A stretch of 64,000 nt of DNA from Pomphorhynchus laevis (GCA_012934845.2 WNNJ02001799.1:87922-151921); one strand, 5' to 3'. Positions 34,560 through 46,923 are shown, counted from the stretch's first letter. Numbers and translations are program-made. Notes: generated by a model from the sequence alone, not told the origin.

Positions 34560-37060
34560 CAATTCGAATGTGCCACCGATAGGAAGCTATGGGAATTTAT
34601 GGATGGGGAACTTTTGCTTATCTAGCATGTTGATTTTCATACAAGGTTATCTTCCTCGTATTCTTCAGTTCTCGATCTTATCTTTTCACATACAATTAAC
34701 GACATCTATGACCTATGTTATGAAGTTCCTATAAGTAGCAGCAATCACTGCGTTATAAAGTTCAGTGTCAATATGGCCGGTTCCTAATTAGGCGACAATG
34801 CTGAGCTTGTATTATCAAAGCGCATGTGGCATAGTGTGAACGAATCTGATCTCTTAGAATATGCATCCTCTGTTGCATTTGACAATTTCAGTTCAGATGT
34901 TAGTCAACGTTGGCAGTTAATTCGTGACTGCTTATTAATGATATCAGACCACTTTGCTCCGATGAAGCAAATCGTGCCATCTAAATGGAATAAACCTGAA
35001 TGGTTTGACTCCGAATTGAAGACACTAATAAGACGACGTAATAAATTATACAGACAATGCCGCTTAGACTCATCACTTCGATTGAAGTACAATACATGTC
35101 GAAATCAGTGTATCGGGGCTAGATCTCGCAAACGCATAATCTATGAACGTCCACTAATCAATTCCATTAATTCAAACCCAAAGTTATTTTGGTCATGTAT
35201 TCGTAGAAATAAATGTGTAAGACCTCTTATATCGTCTTTAAAGTGTGGTGAACAGCTGGTTAATTCGCAGTTAGATATTTCGGAGACATTCGCATATTCA
35301 TTTAGGCTTAGTGCTATGAAATCTATCAGTAACGATAATGATAATATTAGGATAAGCAATTTGTTGCCGTTGGGGCATTTCACAGTTGAACAATCTTCTG
35401 TCTATGATGAGCTAGCTCGATTATCGATCAATTCATCTCCCTGTTCTGATGACATATATCTCTTTCTGATTAGAGCTTTAAGATCCATGCTAACTGTGAC
35501 ATTAACTGAACTGTTTTAAATGTCAATTGATAAATGCGAAATACCACCGAACTGAAAATGCGCAATTGTAGTTCCGGTTTTTAAGAAATGTGCCATGCAC
35601 AATCCTGAAAATTACAAACCAGTGAGCTTAACTAGTATTGTCAGAAAAATTTTCGAACGGATAATCTATAGGTATGTTGTGAACTTATTGTGTCAATCAA
35701 ATCAGATAAACCCATTTCAACATGGAATCGCCGTTGGACGATCGTGCATAACTAATTAACTTTGTGCTAGGGAGGCGTGGGTTAATGGCCTGTCTAACGG
35801 GATACCAGTTGACTGTGTCTTTATTGACTTTAGTATGGCTTTCGATCGTATACATCATGAAAATCTCATCGAAGTGCTTTTGGACTGTAAAATAAATCCG
35901 ATTATTGTAAATTGGATCCACACATTCTTAACGCAACGCTCTTATCGTATTCGCGTTGGATCGAGCTTATCATCACTATGTTCACTTACATTAGGTATAC
36001 CTCAAGGCACTGTCTTAGGTCCACTACTTTTCAACATTTATCTAAACACATTGTTAAAACAGCTACACTGTCCGTATTTGGCTTTTGCCGATGATCTTAA
36101 AATCTGGTCAGTCAGCATTTTAACGCAGACCGACGTTTTAACGCAGACTCAGCATTTTAACGCAGACGTAAATAGAAGACAATTCACGAATAAAGTATTC
36201 GGACAGGAGTAATAATAAATGTAGGTAAATGTGTCCATTTACGTTTTGGTCGGAGTGACATACATGCTGATTACATGTTAGGCGATAACATTGTATCTAG
36301 AGCGAATCACACACATGACCTTGGCAGAATTGTTCAGTCTTCTCTCAAGACTTGTATGAACACAGACAGAATATGTTCGAAAGGGCAAAGTGTTCTTTAC
36401 TTATAGAAGAATTGCTTCAAATATTTGCCAGTAGAATGTTTTAAGCTACTGTACAACTCATTGGTTCGTATCACATTGAGTACATCATTCAATCATCATT
36501 TCCGTGCATTAAAGAGGAAATCAATTCACTTGATAATATATAAAGGCGAGGGTCTAGATTATGTAAAGAAGTTGCACAGTTTCCTTATGCGGCGAGACTA
36601 AGAATGCTAAGCATGTGTTCTATCCGGTCACGTTTAATGTGTTTAGATTTGGTAGCGTTGTATAAGATCGTTAAAGGTTATAACGAATACCCAATAAATT
36701 GTGTAAATTTGAATCATCGTGCCTGTCATCAAGGACATAGTTTGCATCTTTAACTTAATATCACGGAAGGTGCCCTCGAATATATCGTCTTTCGCATCGA
36801 GCTGTTAGCGTGTGGAGCATGTTACCGGACTTTTAAATATATATCCATGACATTGATATATTCAAACGAAAATTATTGAATGGATACGACATCCTGAAAA
36901 GCAAACTATCTGAATGTCATACCCTTCAGATCAACGATAATTTCAACAATTTAACCTCGTTTTTTTCTCTTTTTATGATTTTTTGTTTTGTCTATCTTTC
37001 AATGTGAACAGACTAAACAGCCTTCGGCCTTTGTCTTGTGTATTAATAATAAGAGCAAAA
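34560..37060 (+). mobile_element. L-PER LINE, long but broken copy
   Basis: It starts in the endonuclease C-terminus (SSVLDLIFSHTINDIYD, SNHCVIKFSVNM). The pre-RT linker follows at 34824-35519 (WNKPEWFDSELKTLIRRRNKLYRQ). The RT has ENYKPVSLTSIVRKIFERII, FIDFSMAFDRIHHENLI, GIPQGTVLGPLLFNIYL and LAFADDLKIWS (motif C intact). Right after motif C an 18-bp word (TTTTAACGCAGAC core) repeats three times at 36112-36167. The 3' end GCCTTTGTCTTGTGTATTAATAA matches 23060-23085. At least four stops or frameshifts. Confidence 0.85.
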
Positions 37061-37079
37061 ATAAAATTTTGAAAGCAAG

Positions 37080-38640
37080 AACTGAAATGAAGGAAATTGT
37101 ATTTTTAATGCAATATAAGACACATAGATTTCATATAAACATTATCCATGTTTAATCTGCTTTTAAGAGTTTTGACAACGATGATTCCCAGATCTTTGTG
37201 ATTAGATACCTTACTTAGCTAAGATCTACCAATATTATACGTATAGGAAATATTGCTCTTGCCAATTATTATCATCACACATTTGTTAGCATTGAGCAAA
37301 AGACCAGTTGACCGACACTAAATATATAAACAATCAAGATCACTTTGTAATTAAGTACAATCCGACGAACTCTTGACAATCCTTCAAATTTTGATATCGT
37401 CAGCAAACGCTAAGTGAGAATTTTTGAAGCGTAAAAGCAAATCGTTAATGAAGATAATAAACAGTAGCGGACCCAATACGGAACCTTGGGGAATACCCGT
37501 TAAGATTTTTTTTGCTTTTTAAAATTGTGCTATTAATACGCACTCTAAATGATTTTTGAACAAGAAAATTCTTCACCGAATTACATATTTCACAATAAAT
37601 ACCATAGTGACATAATAATGATACTATTCCTTCATGAGGCAATTTGTCAAAGGCCTGATAAAGTCCAAAAATACGACATCTACTAGTTACCATCACTGAG
37701 AGCATTCACTCATTCTTCATAAACTGATAATAAATTAGTCAAGCAAGAGCGGCTTGGCCTTAAACCATGTTGAGAGTCTACAAGGGCATGCATGCAATCA
37801 AAATGTAGGCACAGTTTCTTTCAACAATACATTCAAGTATCTATAAAAAATACTCTTGAGACTTATTGAACGAAAACCTGAGCATGTTTAAGCTGGAAGT
37901 CTATTAGCTATAGGGACAACAGTGGCAATTTTCCATGACTCAAGAATCCATGAATGACTCAAACTGTAAAAAAATAATAATTGGGTTAAGACGCCACATA
38001 GCATTGGAGCTTAAACACGAACTGGGAAAGGTAAAATACCGTCGGGCCCAACCGACCCAAAATAATCAAGTTTTAAAATTTCATTATATTCGTCGTTATA
38101 CTGAATAGACTCTACGCCATTGGCTGAAGTTATCAGTGATAACATGTACGTAAAATTATTCAAAGTGAGTGCCATTAGACACAGTTATAAAAGAATCTGC
38201 CAAAGTTTCAGCAATAATGTGTTCACCGTGTAAGACCATTAAGCATTCGAAGAGTGTTTTTTTTGTGAAGGTAAAGTTCGACTCCTTCTAACATATGACC
38301 AAAATCGTTTTGCATGCTCTAACACACTTGACACAATCTTCTTTTCAAAAACCGCTCGTTTTTTGCTCTCCATTTTATTGTAAAGATTTCGAGCATAATT
38401 ATAATGGACTTTAAGATTAGAGTCATACCTGGTCTAACGCCACAGTTTATTACAAGATTTAATGACCTAAAACAATTCCCGATCAAACTAAAGCGGACGA
38501 GAAAATTGAGCTCGTACCAGACGTAATGGAACAAAATATCCGATATTTGCAGTAGCCTATAGGTAGGTAATCTAGAAAAATGCAGATTATCAGGATAAAT
38601 ATTACAAAATGTTGACAACAAATCACAACTATTTACTCTA
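37080..38640 (-). mobile_element. CR1-like LINE, RT region, antisense
   Basis: On the minus strand: SQHGLRPSRSCLTNLLSVYEEW, DLYQAFDKLPHEGIVSLL, NFLVQKSFRVRINS, TGIPQGSVLGPLLFIIFIND, HLAFADDIKI, then LLNANKCVMIIIGKS and ISKVSNHKDLGIIV. Motif order is complete from the RT entry to the block after motif C; the pre-RT linker (RFLKR, KKR-rich) extends to about 38640. The frame shifts several times. It differs in sequence from the neighbouring L-PER copy, so it is another family. Confidence 0.75.
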
Positions 38641-38653
38641 GACAATCATGACC

Positions 38654-39175
38654 ATGACAAAACGCAAGACTAGAAAGACAGCTACGAAGACAAAAACATC
38701 TACAAAGACAGCTACGGAAAGAGCTACGACATACACCAACTGTGCTCAACTACAAGTATAGTGCTCGACACACGACTGCAACGTATGGACTACAATCGAC
38801 TGCGACAACAGTAACTCTGAAGAAGACTTCCTCTGTGGAAGTCTCCGTCGTTGTCTCGTAACTTTTTCTCTCATCGCTGTTTGCTCCCCATCGTTCATCA
38901 ACCTTCTTTTTTAGACGACACTCGCCCCACCTCCCTATCCCTGCGTTCTTGAAATTGCATCTTACTGTTCCCAATTACTGTAACAATTACGGTCTCCAAT
39001 CCTTCCTTGTCGCCGCCCCCTCGCCTGGAATCAGCTCCCTCTCGACGTCCGCCGCGCTCCCTCTTTTATCACTTTCCAATACCTCCTCCGTTCCCACCTT
39101 CTCAACACATGACTTAGATTTTTTGTTTTGTGATTATTATGCGTGCGCCGTCACGCATTTGCCACGTAAAAATAA
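38654..39175 (+). mobile_element. Internally deleted L-PHD element (ORF1 start joined to 3' end)
   Basis: It begins with a Lys/Thr-rich ORF1 start (MTKRKTRKTATKTKTSTKTA) and a PHD-like finger (CSTHDCNVWTTIDC, DFLCG). At about 38850 it jumps straight to the RT C-terminus (VTFSLIAVCSPSFINL) and runs through SRRPPRS to the family 3' end (GCGTGCGCCGTCACGC ATTTGCCACG). About 3.5 kb of the parent is missing. The same ORF1 start is seen at 9930 in the decayed copy. Confidence 0.75.
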
Positions 39176-39204
39176 ATCCCTTTTTTCTAGTTCAAGCTAT
39201 CTTT

Positions 39205-39610
39205 TTCAGCAATGAATTTGCCATGGATCTGCAACGGTGACTAGACTGGAATTACAATGAATGGACACTGATCACTATTGCCAAATGGTGGATCATATTG
39301 TAAATTTACAAACTCGTCAATGCGCTGGGTATATACAAGGTCTAAGATCGATTTTGGCCCAGCTGTACAAGTGGGCTTTAGAACATGTTGAACAAAAAAT
39401 AGGTCAATGACTACGAATTCATAAAATTGTTTTTCAGTTCCATAACAGTTGCTGAATGTACATTTATCCTAATCTGGGATGAATGTACATCATTCATGGG
39501 TGACTAAACTCCCAATTTGGGAGTTTAGTCACCCAAAAGCATAAAGTGACCGAATGCGCAGCAATTTGCGAGGAGGACATTCAATATATCAAACTTCATT
39601 GGAACGAATG
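39205..39610 (-). mobile_element. LINE endonuclease C-terminal fragment
   Basis: Minus-strand translation FYEFVVIDLFFVQHVLKPTC, SILDLVYTQRIDEFVNLQY, DPPFGNSDQCPFIV follows the endonuclease end pattern (Q-V..PTR, ILDLV-T, LG-SDH). A perfect palindrome (39498-39534) falls where the GD-N motif should be. Confidence 0.65.
39498..39534. repeat. Perfect 37-bp palindrome
   Basis: GGGTGACTAAACTCCCAA, one T, then the exact complement: 18-bp arms. It could extrude as a cruciform. Confidence 0.9.
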
Positions 39611-39849
39611 GAGATCGATACAAAATGCAAATTTTGGCATCAATAAAGTCCCAATTAATAGTAATCGATAAGAACTAATAAGAATAGAATTCAATTGCTA
39701 ATTACTAATTAGAAATTGTTTTTTTGTCCTCAAGGCTATTCTCAAGTTATTGTCACCATCACCAATGGTGCAGGATCAACATGCCATGATAATGCTACGT
39801 TCTATATCAGTAGCTATTTATAATCGGAAAAATACCTTTATTTTAAATT

Positions 39850-40010
39850 TCAATTTAAAATTTTGACTTGATAAACATGTAAATTGTATAAAATCTTATA
39901 TCATTGTTTATTATGTATTATTTATTTTTATTTTTAATTTATTTATAGTATAAAATAGGGAGACTCGGTTAGCTGATTTGATTTGTTCTACTGATATGTT
40001 TGTATTGACC
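39850..40010. repeat. Dispersed repeat DR2
   Basis: The words GTAAATTGTATAAAATCTTATAT and TTAGCTGATTTGATTT recur in the same order at 44170-44260, about 130 bp long in each place. No coding capacity; family unknown. Confidence 0.55.
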
Positions 40011-40326
40011 TGTAGACTGTTTTCCCGCTAATATGATCTTTGTCAGAAATACTGAAACTATGTATTGCTGATACGATATTATTTTTGCTAATTTTCAAGC
40101 AATTTAGTGACTTTTATTGCTATTTCTTATAATGAATATGTATAAATCTCGCATTATGTATAATATAACTATAGGAAAACTGTAGACTGTTTTCCCGCTA
40201 ATATGATCTCTGTCAGAAATACTGAAACTATGTATTACTGATACGATATTATTTTTGCTAATTTTCAAGCAATTTAGTGACTTTTATTGCTATTTCTTAT
40301 AATGAATATGTATAAAGCTCGCATTG
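40011..40326. repeat. Tandem duplication, 170-bp period
   Basis: The unit starting TGTAGACTGTTTTCCCGCT at 40011 starts again at 40181, with a handful of substitutions. The second copy stops at 40326, exactly where the L-PHD-B element begins, so the insertion may have used or caused the duplication. Confidence 0.85.
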
Positions 40327-43300
40327 AGAAACATCGACGTGAAACAAACGGCGAGTCATCCTTATCTATACGTCAAATCAACGGAAATTTTCACGTTGTA
40401 CACACAAGGCCAAAAATTCGATGGCGTCCCATCTCTCTCCCTTGTCTTCTTCGCTAGTCGATCTCGCTCCTAAGCATACTTTTTGTCTTAGTCTATTCAA
40501 TACTCGCTCCATTCTTCATAAAGCTGATATGCTTCTCGATATCTTCGATCAATTATCTATCGATATTCTCTGCATTACCGAATCCTGGCACTCTGACTCC
40601 GACAATCTTGCTATTCGTCGTCTATGTCGCTCTGGTTGTTCTCTAGTTGAATCAGCTCGTCAAATTGCATATCATACATCTACTGCTTCTAACCATGGCG
40701 GTATTGTTGCCATTGCTCGTCACCCAATGTCTTTACGTAAAATCAACGTTAACATCCGTTACACTTCGTTCGAATTACTCATATGCAGATTATCAACGCC
40801 TTTCCCTCTGGAACTTGTGATTGTATACCGTCCAGGTTCAGTTGCCCCATCACGTATCTTCTTTAACGACCTTGCAGATCTGATGTCTTATTGTTCATTG
40901 TCTTATACTCCTTCTTTTGTTCTCGGTGACTTTAACATTCGTCTTGATCGCCCGTCTGACTCTGACTCTATCACTTTAACTAATCTTTTTTCTGATTTTA
41001 ACTATAAATTACTTTCAACAAGCCCAACTCATATCCTCGACGGTGTTCTCGACATCATTGCTGTCCCTAATTGCTTCAATGACTATACTTCCTTGTCAAT
41101 TACTGATCCTGGTTTGTCTGATCATTTCCTTGTTACTCTTACAATTACTCGTCCTCATCCTCCTTCTCCGCCTCCACCATTATCCACACAAAGTCGACCC
41201 TGGAAGCTTCTTGATATCCCTATTCTCTGCACAGCCTTACTCAATTCTTCACTCTTTTCACTTCCTCTTAACTATCTCTCTCCCGATGATCTCTGCATTC
41301 TGTTTGATTCTGAACTTACGTCGATCCTCAATAACCTTCTGCGTAGTCTACTTCGACGTTCCCAACGCTTGCGCCATGCTTCTAATTCGATTCTGAATGT
41401 AGTCTTTCTAAGCGTCGACTCCGTCACTCTTTTCGTATATATAAACACTTTCTTAAACGTTCTCCCAACTCACTCCTTCCAAATCTTCGTGATTCCTACT
41501 TTTCTCAACGCCGTTCATATCCAATTCTTATACGTACTAAACGTACTCTCTTTTGGCGAAATCAACTCTAGTCATCTTCCAACTCTAAATCTCATTGGAA
41601 AATCTTAAACTCAATTCTTTCACGATCATCTACCCCTTGTAATATAAATCCTGATGAATTTTCTTCTTATCTACAAACTAAGCTATCTAATTTACTTTCC
41701 CTACTACCCATAGCCCCCTTGTACCCACTCTTCTCTTTAAATACTTCCCTCCCAGAACTATTCCACCTTCTTCCCGTTTCGTCTGATGAAGTTTCTTCGG
41801 TTCTGCTGTCATTACCTAATAAAACCTCTCCTTCTGACCCAATTCCCACTCACTTGCTTAAAAATATCTGCTCCTCTATCTTACCCTTCCTAACCACATT
41901 GTTCAACTCGTCCATCCGTAGCCGTACATTTCCTTCCATCTGGAAATGCGCCACTGTTCGTCCTCTCATCAAAAAGCAATCTCTCGACTCTTCACTACCA
42001 TCTTCGTACCGTCCTATTTCACTTCTCCCAACTCTTTCTAAACTCCTTGAGCGTCTCGTTCTTAAGCAAGTTAATATATATCTCTTTTCCTCTAACTTAT
42101 TTCCTCCCTTCCAAGCCGCTTTTCGTTCTAATTACTCTACCGAAATTGCATGTCTTAAAGTTTATAACGACTTACTCATATCGCGCGATCATAAATTATG
42201 TAGTGTCATAGTTTCTCTTGATCTATCGTCTGCTTTTGACATCGTCGATCACTCGATTCTTCTCCATCGCCTTCGTCATGATTATGGCTTTACTTTACCC
42301 ACTGTATCATCGTTTTCTTCATATCTATCAAACCGTACATTTCGCGTCTATTCTAACTCTTCTCTTTCCCATCCTTCGTCCATTCCGTCCGGTGTTCCAC
42401 AAGGCTCCGTATTAGGCCCTATACTTTTCTCTCTTCTTCTTGGTGATTTGTCTTCGATTTCTCATAAATTTAACTTCCATGTTATGCAATATGCTGATGA
42501 CATTCTCATCTATGCTCATGCACCTGTTTATCGTATTCACGATCTTAGTGTTTCTGCTTCCGACTGTCTTGTCTCAATTTCCAATCATCTTTCTTCCCTT
42601 CGCCTTTCTCTGAATCCTGATAAATCCAAAATTATGTGGATCCTACCTCGACGCCTCGGCTTCGAACCTCCCTCCGTATCATTAAATTCTACAATTCTTC
42701 CTATCGTTGATAATCTCGTTTTCCTAGGCTTCCATTTTGACAACCGACTTTCACTTAAACCTTTCGTTAGAGATAAAGTACGCTCATCTACCTTGATACT
42801 CCGCAACCTCCGTCAAGTTCGTAGATTGATCGATTTCCCTTCTTGTATGACTCTAATATCTTCTCTCCTTTTTTCTAGACTCGATTATTGTCTTAGTCTA
42901 TTTTCCAACTCACCTAAATCCACTCTTCTTCCCCTACAACGCATCGTCAACGCAGCTGTCCGAATTCTCCTCCGTCTTCGTCGTTTTGATCATACATCTC
43001 ACCATCTTGCTTCGACAATTTATTCTCATGTTCAAATTCGTATTCTAATCATTGCTTTCCGCCATATAACTTTTCTTACCCCTTCATTTCTCAATATTCC
43101 TTTTCTTGATAATTCTCGTCCTATTTACTGTTCCTTGCGTTCCTGTAATTCCCTTCTTTTACATGTCCCAAACTACTCTACCTCCTTTGGACTCCGCTCC
43201 TTCATTGTGGCTGCTCCTCTATCGTGGAACCATCTGCCCATTCATATACGCCAATCAACTTCCTGGCCGTTCTTCAAACGACAAATCCGATCCCATTTAA

Positions 43301-43375
43301 ACAATTTATCTACTTGACTTTTTCATTTTTGTGTGTGAACTTGTAAGCTACAGCTTGTACGCATTTGCCACATTA
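40327..43375 (+). mobile_element. L-PHD-B LINE, 5' truncated, almost intact ORF2
   Basis: It begins in the last 30 codons of ORF1 (RRETNGESSLSIRQINGNFH, HTRPKIRWRPIS) and continues through ORF2 to the family 3' end (GCTTGTACGCATTTGCCAC) at about 43372. ORF2 is AT-richer than L-PHD-A and differs clearly in sequence, so it is a sister family. Relatives lie at 1-45, 30430-31710 and 59304-59935. Confidence 0.88.
40421..43317 (+). pseudogene. L-PHD-B ORF2 (endonuclease plus RT), frameshifted
   Basis: The endonuclease part (40421-41390) is complete: SLFNTRSILHK, CITESWHSD, HGGIVAIAR, IVYRPG, LGDFNIRLD, LSDHFLV. From about 41400 the family text (FRIYKHFLKR, SYFSQRRSYP) sits in another frame, and around 41600-41720 the frame changes again. 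The RT from 41719 is open to its stop: YRPISLLPTLSKLLERLV, SLDLSSAFDIVDHS, GVPQGSVLGPILFSLLLGD, MQYADDILIYA, FLGFHFDNRLSLKPF. Catalytic aspartates are present. Few breaks suggest a young insertion. Confidence 0.88.
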
Positions 43376-43579
43376 CAATATACAAATCAAGAAAATATTA
43401 AAAAAATTAAACTATTAAGCGAAAAAATTTGTTGATGGATAATAAATTATATTATTTGTATTAGAAGAAGATACTAGATAATCATATTTCATCAAAGGGA
43501 AATGCGTCATTAGCATGTTTTTGGCCCGGCTAATATGATGGGTCGAGGAATAGGGCTTGAAATAATCCTATGTTATTTA

Positions 43580-44095
43580 TAAGAAAGACTTTCAATACAA
43601 ATTTTTTAATTAACACGATCAGACAAGTTTAAACCGACATGCTTCTTTTACAACCTTCGTCGAAAAAGCTTAACCCGGAATGCGCCTATCACAGACGCCT
43701 AGCCTCCAATGAGGCGTTTCGACCTTAGTCTACTCATCACTACAGGGTGGCCAACTTCGACAGTACTTAATCCTCTGTAAACTTCTGAAAGGAATTCACT
43801 AAGCGCACGCTCCTCACCGGTGACCAGCCTTACATCTGGTATGGTTTGCGTAAGCAGTGGCTTCACAGGACAGCACGTGTGATACCGTTATTTCATTCAT
43901 CAGCTTACTAAAGTTGCTGAACAGGCAATACACTGGTATTCAGCTGAGGCACAATGTACTAGCAAAAGCTCTCTAGCTACAATGCACGAGCAAAGCTCTA
44001 GCGCAGATGCTAAGATTCGTCACTCCACATATAGTGGTTATATGAATTGAAAACTACTGGTGACGTTATATTAATAAGAAAGACTTTCAACCCAA
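43580..44095. repeat. GC-richer insertion bounded by direct repeats
   Basis: ATAAGAAAGACTTTCAA occurs at about 43579 and again at about 44076, enclosing about 480 bp that are less AT-rich than both sides. The inside has no ORF I trust. It contains, on the minus strand, GTGATGAGTAGACTAAGG then TCGAAACGCCTC near 43700-43735, and arms related to AGGCGTTTCG. A SINE-like or ribozyme-bearing non-autonomous retroelement is possible. Confidence 0.5.
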
Positions 44096-44099
44096 CGTA

Positions 44100-46860
44100 T
44101 GCTATTTGTTAATCAATTTATAAAGATTGGTTTTTATTTTAAATTTTAATAACACACTTTGATCGTTAAATAAATGTAAATTGTATAAGATCTTATATAT
44201 TTATTTATCTTTATTTAAAATTTTAATATAATACCTATACTCAGTTAGCTGATTTGATTTCTTAAGAGTAATTTATGAAAGTCTGAATTCTTTCAGTTTT
44301 TCATAGTATTTTATCAAACCAAATATCTTTTTAATGTCGATATTAAAATTTTATGAATTAATCGTTTTGTAGCCATGGTAATTAATTGCTCAAATAGCAG
44401 TCAACAAGTCACAGACCATATACATATTTTTAAGATAAAGTGAGTTTTTATTCATATTAAGCACAGGTTTTGAAGAGTTCTTTACATTAAGCATCCAAGG
44501 TCGCTAAGTCGTAACTTACGCCCCATTCCGACATTTATAAACGTGCGCAAATCTTAAAAATATCAAAACCGTAAACGGAGGTGAGTATCAATGTCATCAT
44601 AGTTCTATGGAATAGTCTCATGGTGGTATTTTGTAATGATTGATAACTTATCTTTAATTGAACCCATCTAAAATTCACATTTATTTGAAAACCCATTTAG
44701 TATTTTATAATTTACACCTAAATAAATATGTTTAGAAGATGTCTACATAACTTGGCGAACATAAAAGTTCATTTACTAGATTAAATCAGTTTAAATTATT
44801 GATTTAAAGCTGTAAATCTTTGATTATCTTACACTAGCTACATACTTGATTAACTAATTTATACTTGATTAATCAAATTAGCTATCTGAGCCTACGTATT
44901 TTATATTATTCATAAATTTAAAATAAATAATTAAATAAATAGCTAAATAAAATTTATAATAAATAATTAAATAATTATAAATAATTGTTAGATAAGATTT
45001 ATATAATTTATATCAAGTTGAAATTTAAAATTTAAATCAATTTTTAATAATTGACTAATAAATAACAGACGAAGAATAAGGATTACAGGTCATCAGGATA
45101 AACTGTTATGACAGGAACTTACCGAGGACATAGAATAATAAATAACAACTTACAGAATAAAGATTAGAGATAATCAAGAGGAGATATGACTTTGTATAGA
45201 ATAAAGACTTTGTATAAATAAAGACTTTGTATCAGACTTTGTATCAGAATAAAGATTAGAGATAATCAAGAGGAACTGATATGTTACCTTTGATGAAAAA
45301 TTACCTTTTCAGTAATTTTCTGAAGATGCAAACAGAATTTAGCGAAATATCAAAAACATTGATATCAAAATAAAAACAAAATATCAAAAATTATTATTAC
45401 AAAAAATATAAAAACAAAAACAAATTCCTCTTTTCTTTGCCCAGCTCCAATAATTATGTATGCAGAAATGCTCATGAAAAAATATGTTTCTTGTAAATTT
45501 CTTGGAATTGAAATTCTAATTTTAAATATCTTTTAGTTTTAACTCCAATTATTGAAACTGAATTACTAAAACTAATTGTAATTCAATTTACTAGAATAAA
45601 TCTCACTTATCGGGTAAAAAGAAGGTATTATTAAATGTTCAAAAGACTAAGGGTAGTTTATAACAATTTTTAAACTATGGAACATCGTTAACATTATTTG
45701 TCCTTACCTAAGACCCAATGCGATCTGATTCACACAGCCTATAGTAAATTTATGATTACTAATTTATAATATCAAACGTTTTACTTCATTCGTCATTTAA
45801 AATAAAATTCCAAAATTCGTCTTATAACCGTTAACCGATTTTACGCTTTGTTGAGTAAAAATACTCAATAAATTAGTTTCGATAACTGAGTCTACGTATA
45901 ATAGTCTACGTATTTATCTTTTTAAAAAAACAAGATAAATAATTATATAAAATTTTGTATAATTTATATTTACATTAAGTTATAATAAAAAAATTGAAAT
46001 TTAAAATAAAAGTCAATTTTTATGAATTGACTAATAAATAACAGACGTTGTAAGAGAATAAATAATATAGATCACCAGGAGGAACTGCTATGTAATTAGA
46101 TTTCGGCCCCTTTTCCACGACCCAACATAGCAGCGGGACCAAATACATGCTTTCGACGTATTTCATATTTTAATATTTTATAATTATCATATTTTCACTA
46201 TTTGTTTTAGAATAGGATATCGGGTTAAGCTCAATTATTAGTAGTTTTTCAATTTAAGGATCATACACGATCTACCTGAATATTCCTACAAATATTGACT
46301 GTGATCTTAAAAGTTGTCTGACCTCGATATTGAATCAAGCATAATTTGTATAGAATCCTTTTATTATATTTTAAATAACACGAGTTACTGGAATCGTCAT
46401 TTAGATGTTATAATTGTCTTCCGTAATTAATATATTCACAAGCATACAGCTAATTATAAGGATTGGACTCAATGTGCACCGAGTAATGTGTACTTAAAGT
46501 TTATTTTTGCATATTTGCAGTGTGATACGTCTTCGTTTGCATATCGATGCAGTCATCGCCATTGAATTCAGCAAATTGCTAAATTTTTGCAATTTTAAAA
46601 AACCGTTTTATGCACTATGAAAATATGTTATCATGACCGTTTTTTAAATTGTTTTAATTTTTAATAAATTCGCTACAATAGGTGTGCTTGTTGCTTATAC
46701 ATATATAGCTATTGTATAAAATAAAATACGTCATCTTTCCGCAGTATTGTGTGTGCTTGTATAATCATTAAGTCTACACTAAATTTAGATATTCTTTAAA
46801 CGCAAATACAGCAGCATATAATCCGAGTTGATTTACGAACATTCCTAAATCAATACAGTC
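44100..46860. repeat. Gene-free DNA with dispersed DR1 repeats
   Basis: DR1 is an AT-rich repeat of about 250-300 bp with a fixed 3' block: TTGACTAATAAATAA, AATAAGGATTAGAGGTCATC, AGGAGGAACTGCTATG and a later CATAGCAGCGGGACC. Copies lie at about 44990-45130 (followed by two partial repeats to 45290) and 45850-46180. A DR2 copy is at 44130-44260 and an HP-family half-copy at 45300-45460. Upstream of 46860 there may be promoter DNA for the next gene. Confidence 0.55.
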
Positions 46861-46861
46861 C

Positions 46862-46912
46862 ATGCTCTTACTGAAAATTCGACTGGCCGGTGATTGTATC
46901 GAAGGTTCCTAG
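46862..46912 (+). promoter_or_regulatory. Upstream ORF of the ODC-like gene, 16 codons
   Basis: ATG at 46862 opens MLLLKIRLAGDCIEGS and stops 11 bp before the main ATG. Short upstream ORFs are known to control translation of ODC and antizyme-inhibitor mRNAs in animals; whether this one is in the transcript is unknown. Confidence 0.4.
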
Positions 46913-46923
46913 CATCGTCTAAC

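Noticed and set aside
46894-46923. An N-terminal extension of the ODC-like protein beginning at 46894
   Set aside because: That position is TTG; the first ATG in frame is 46924, preceded by an upstream ORF in another frame.
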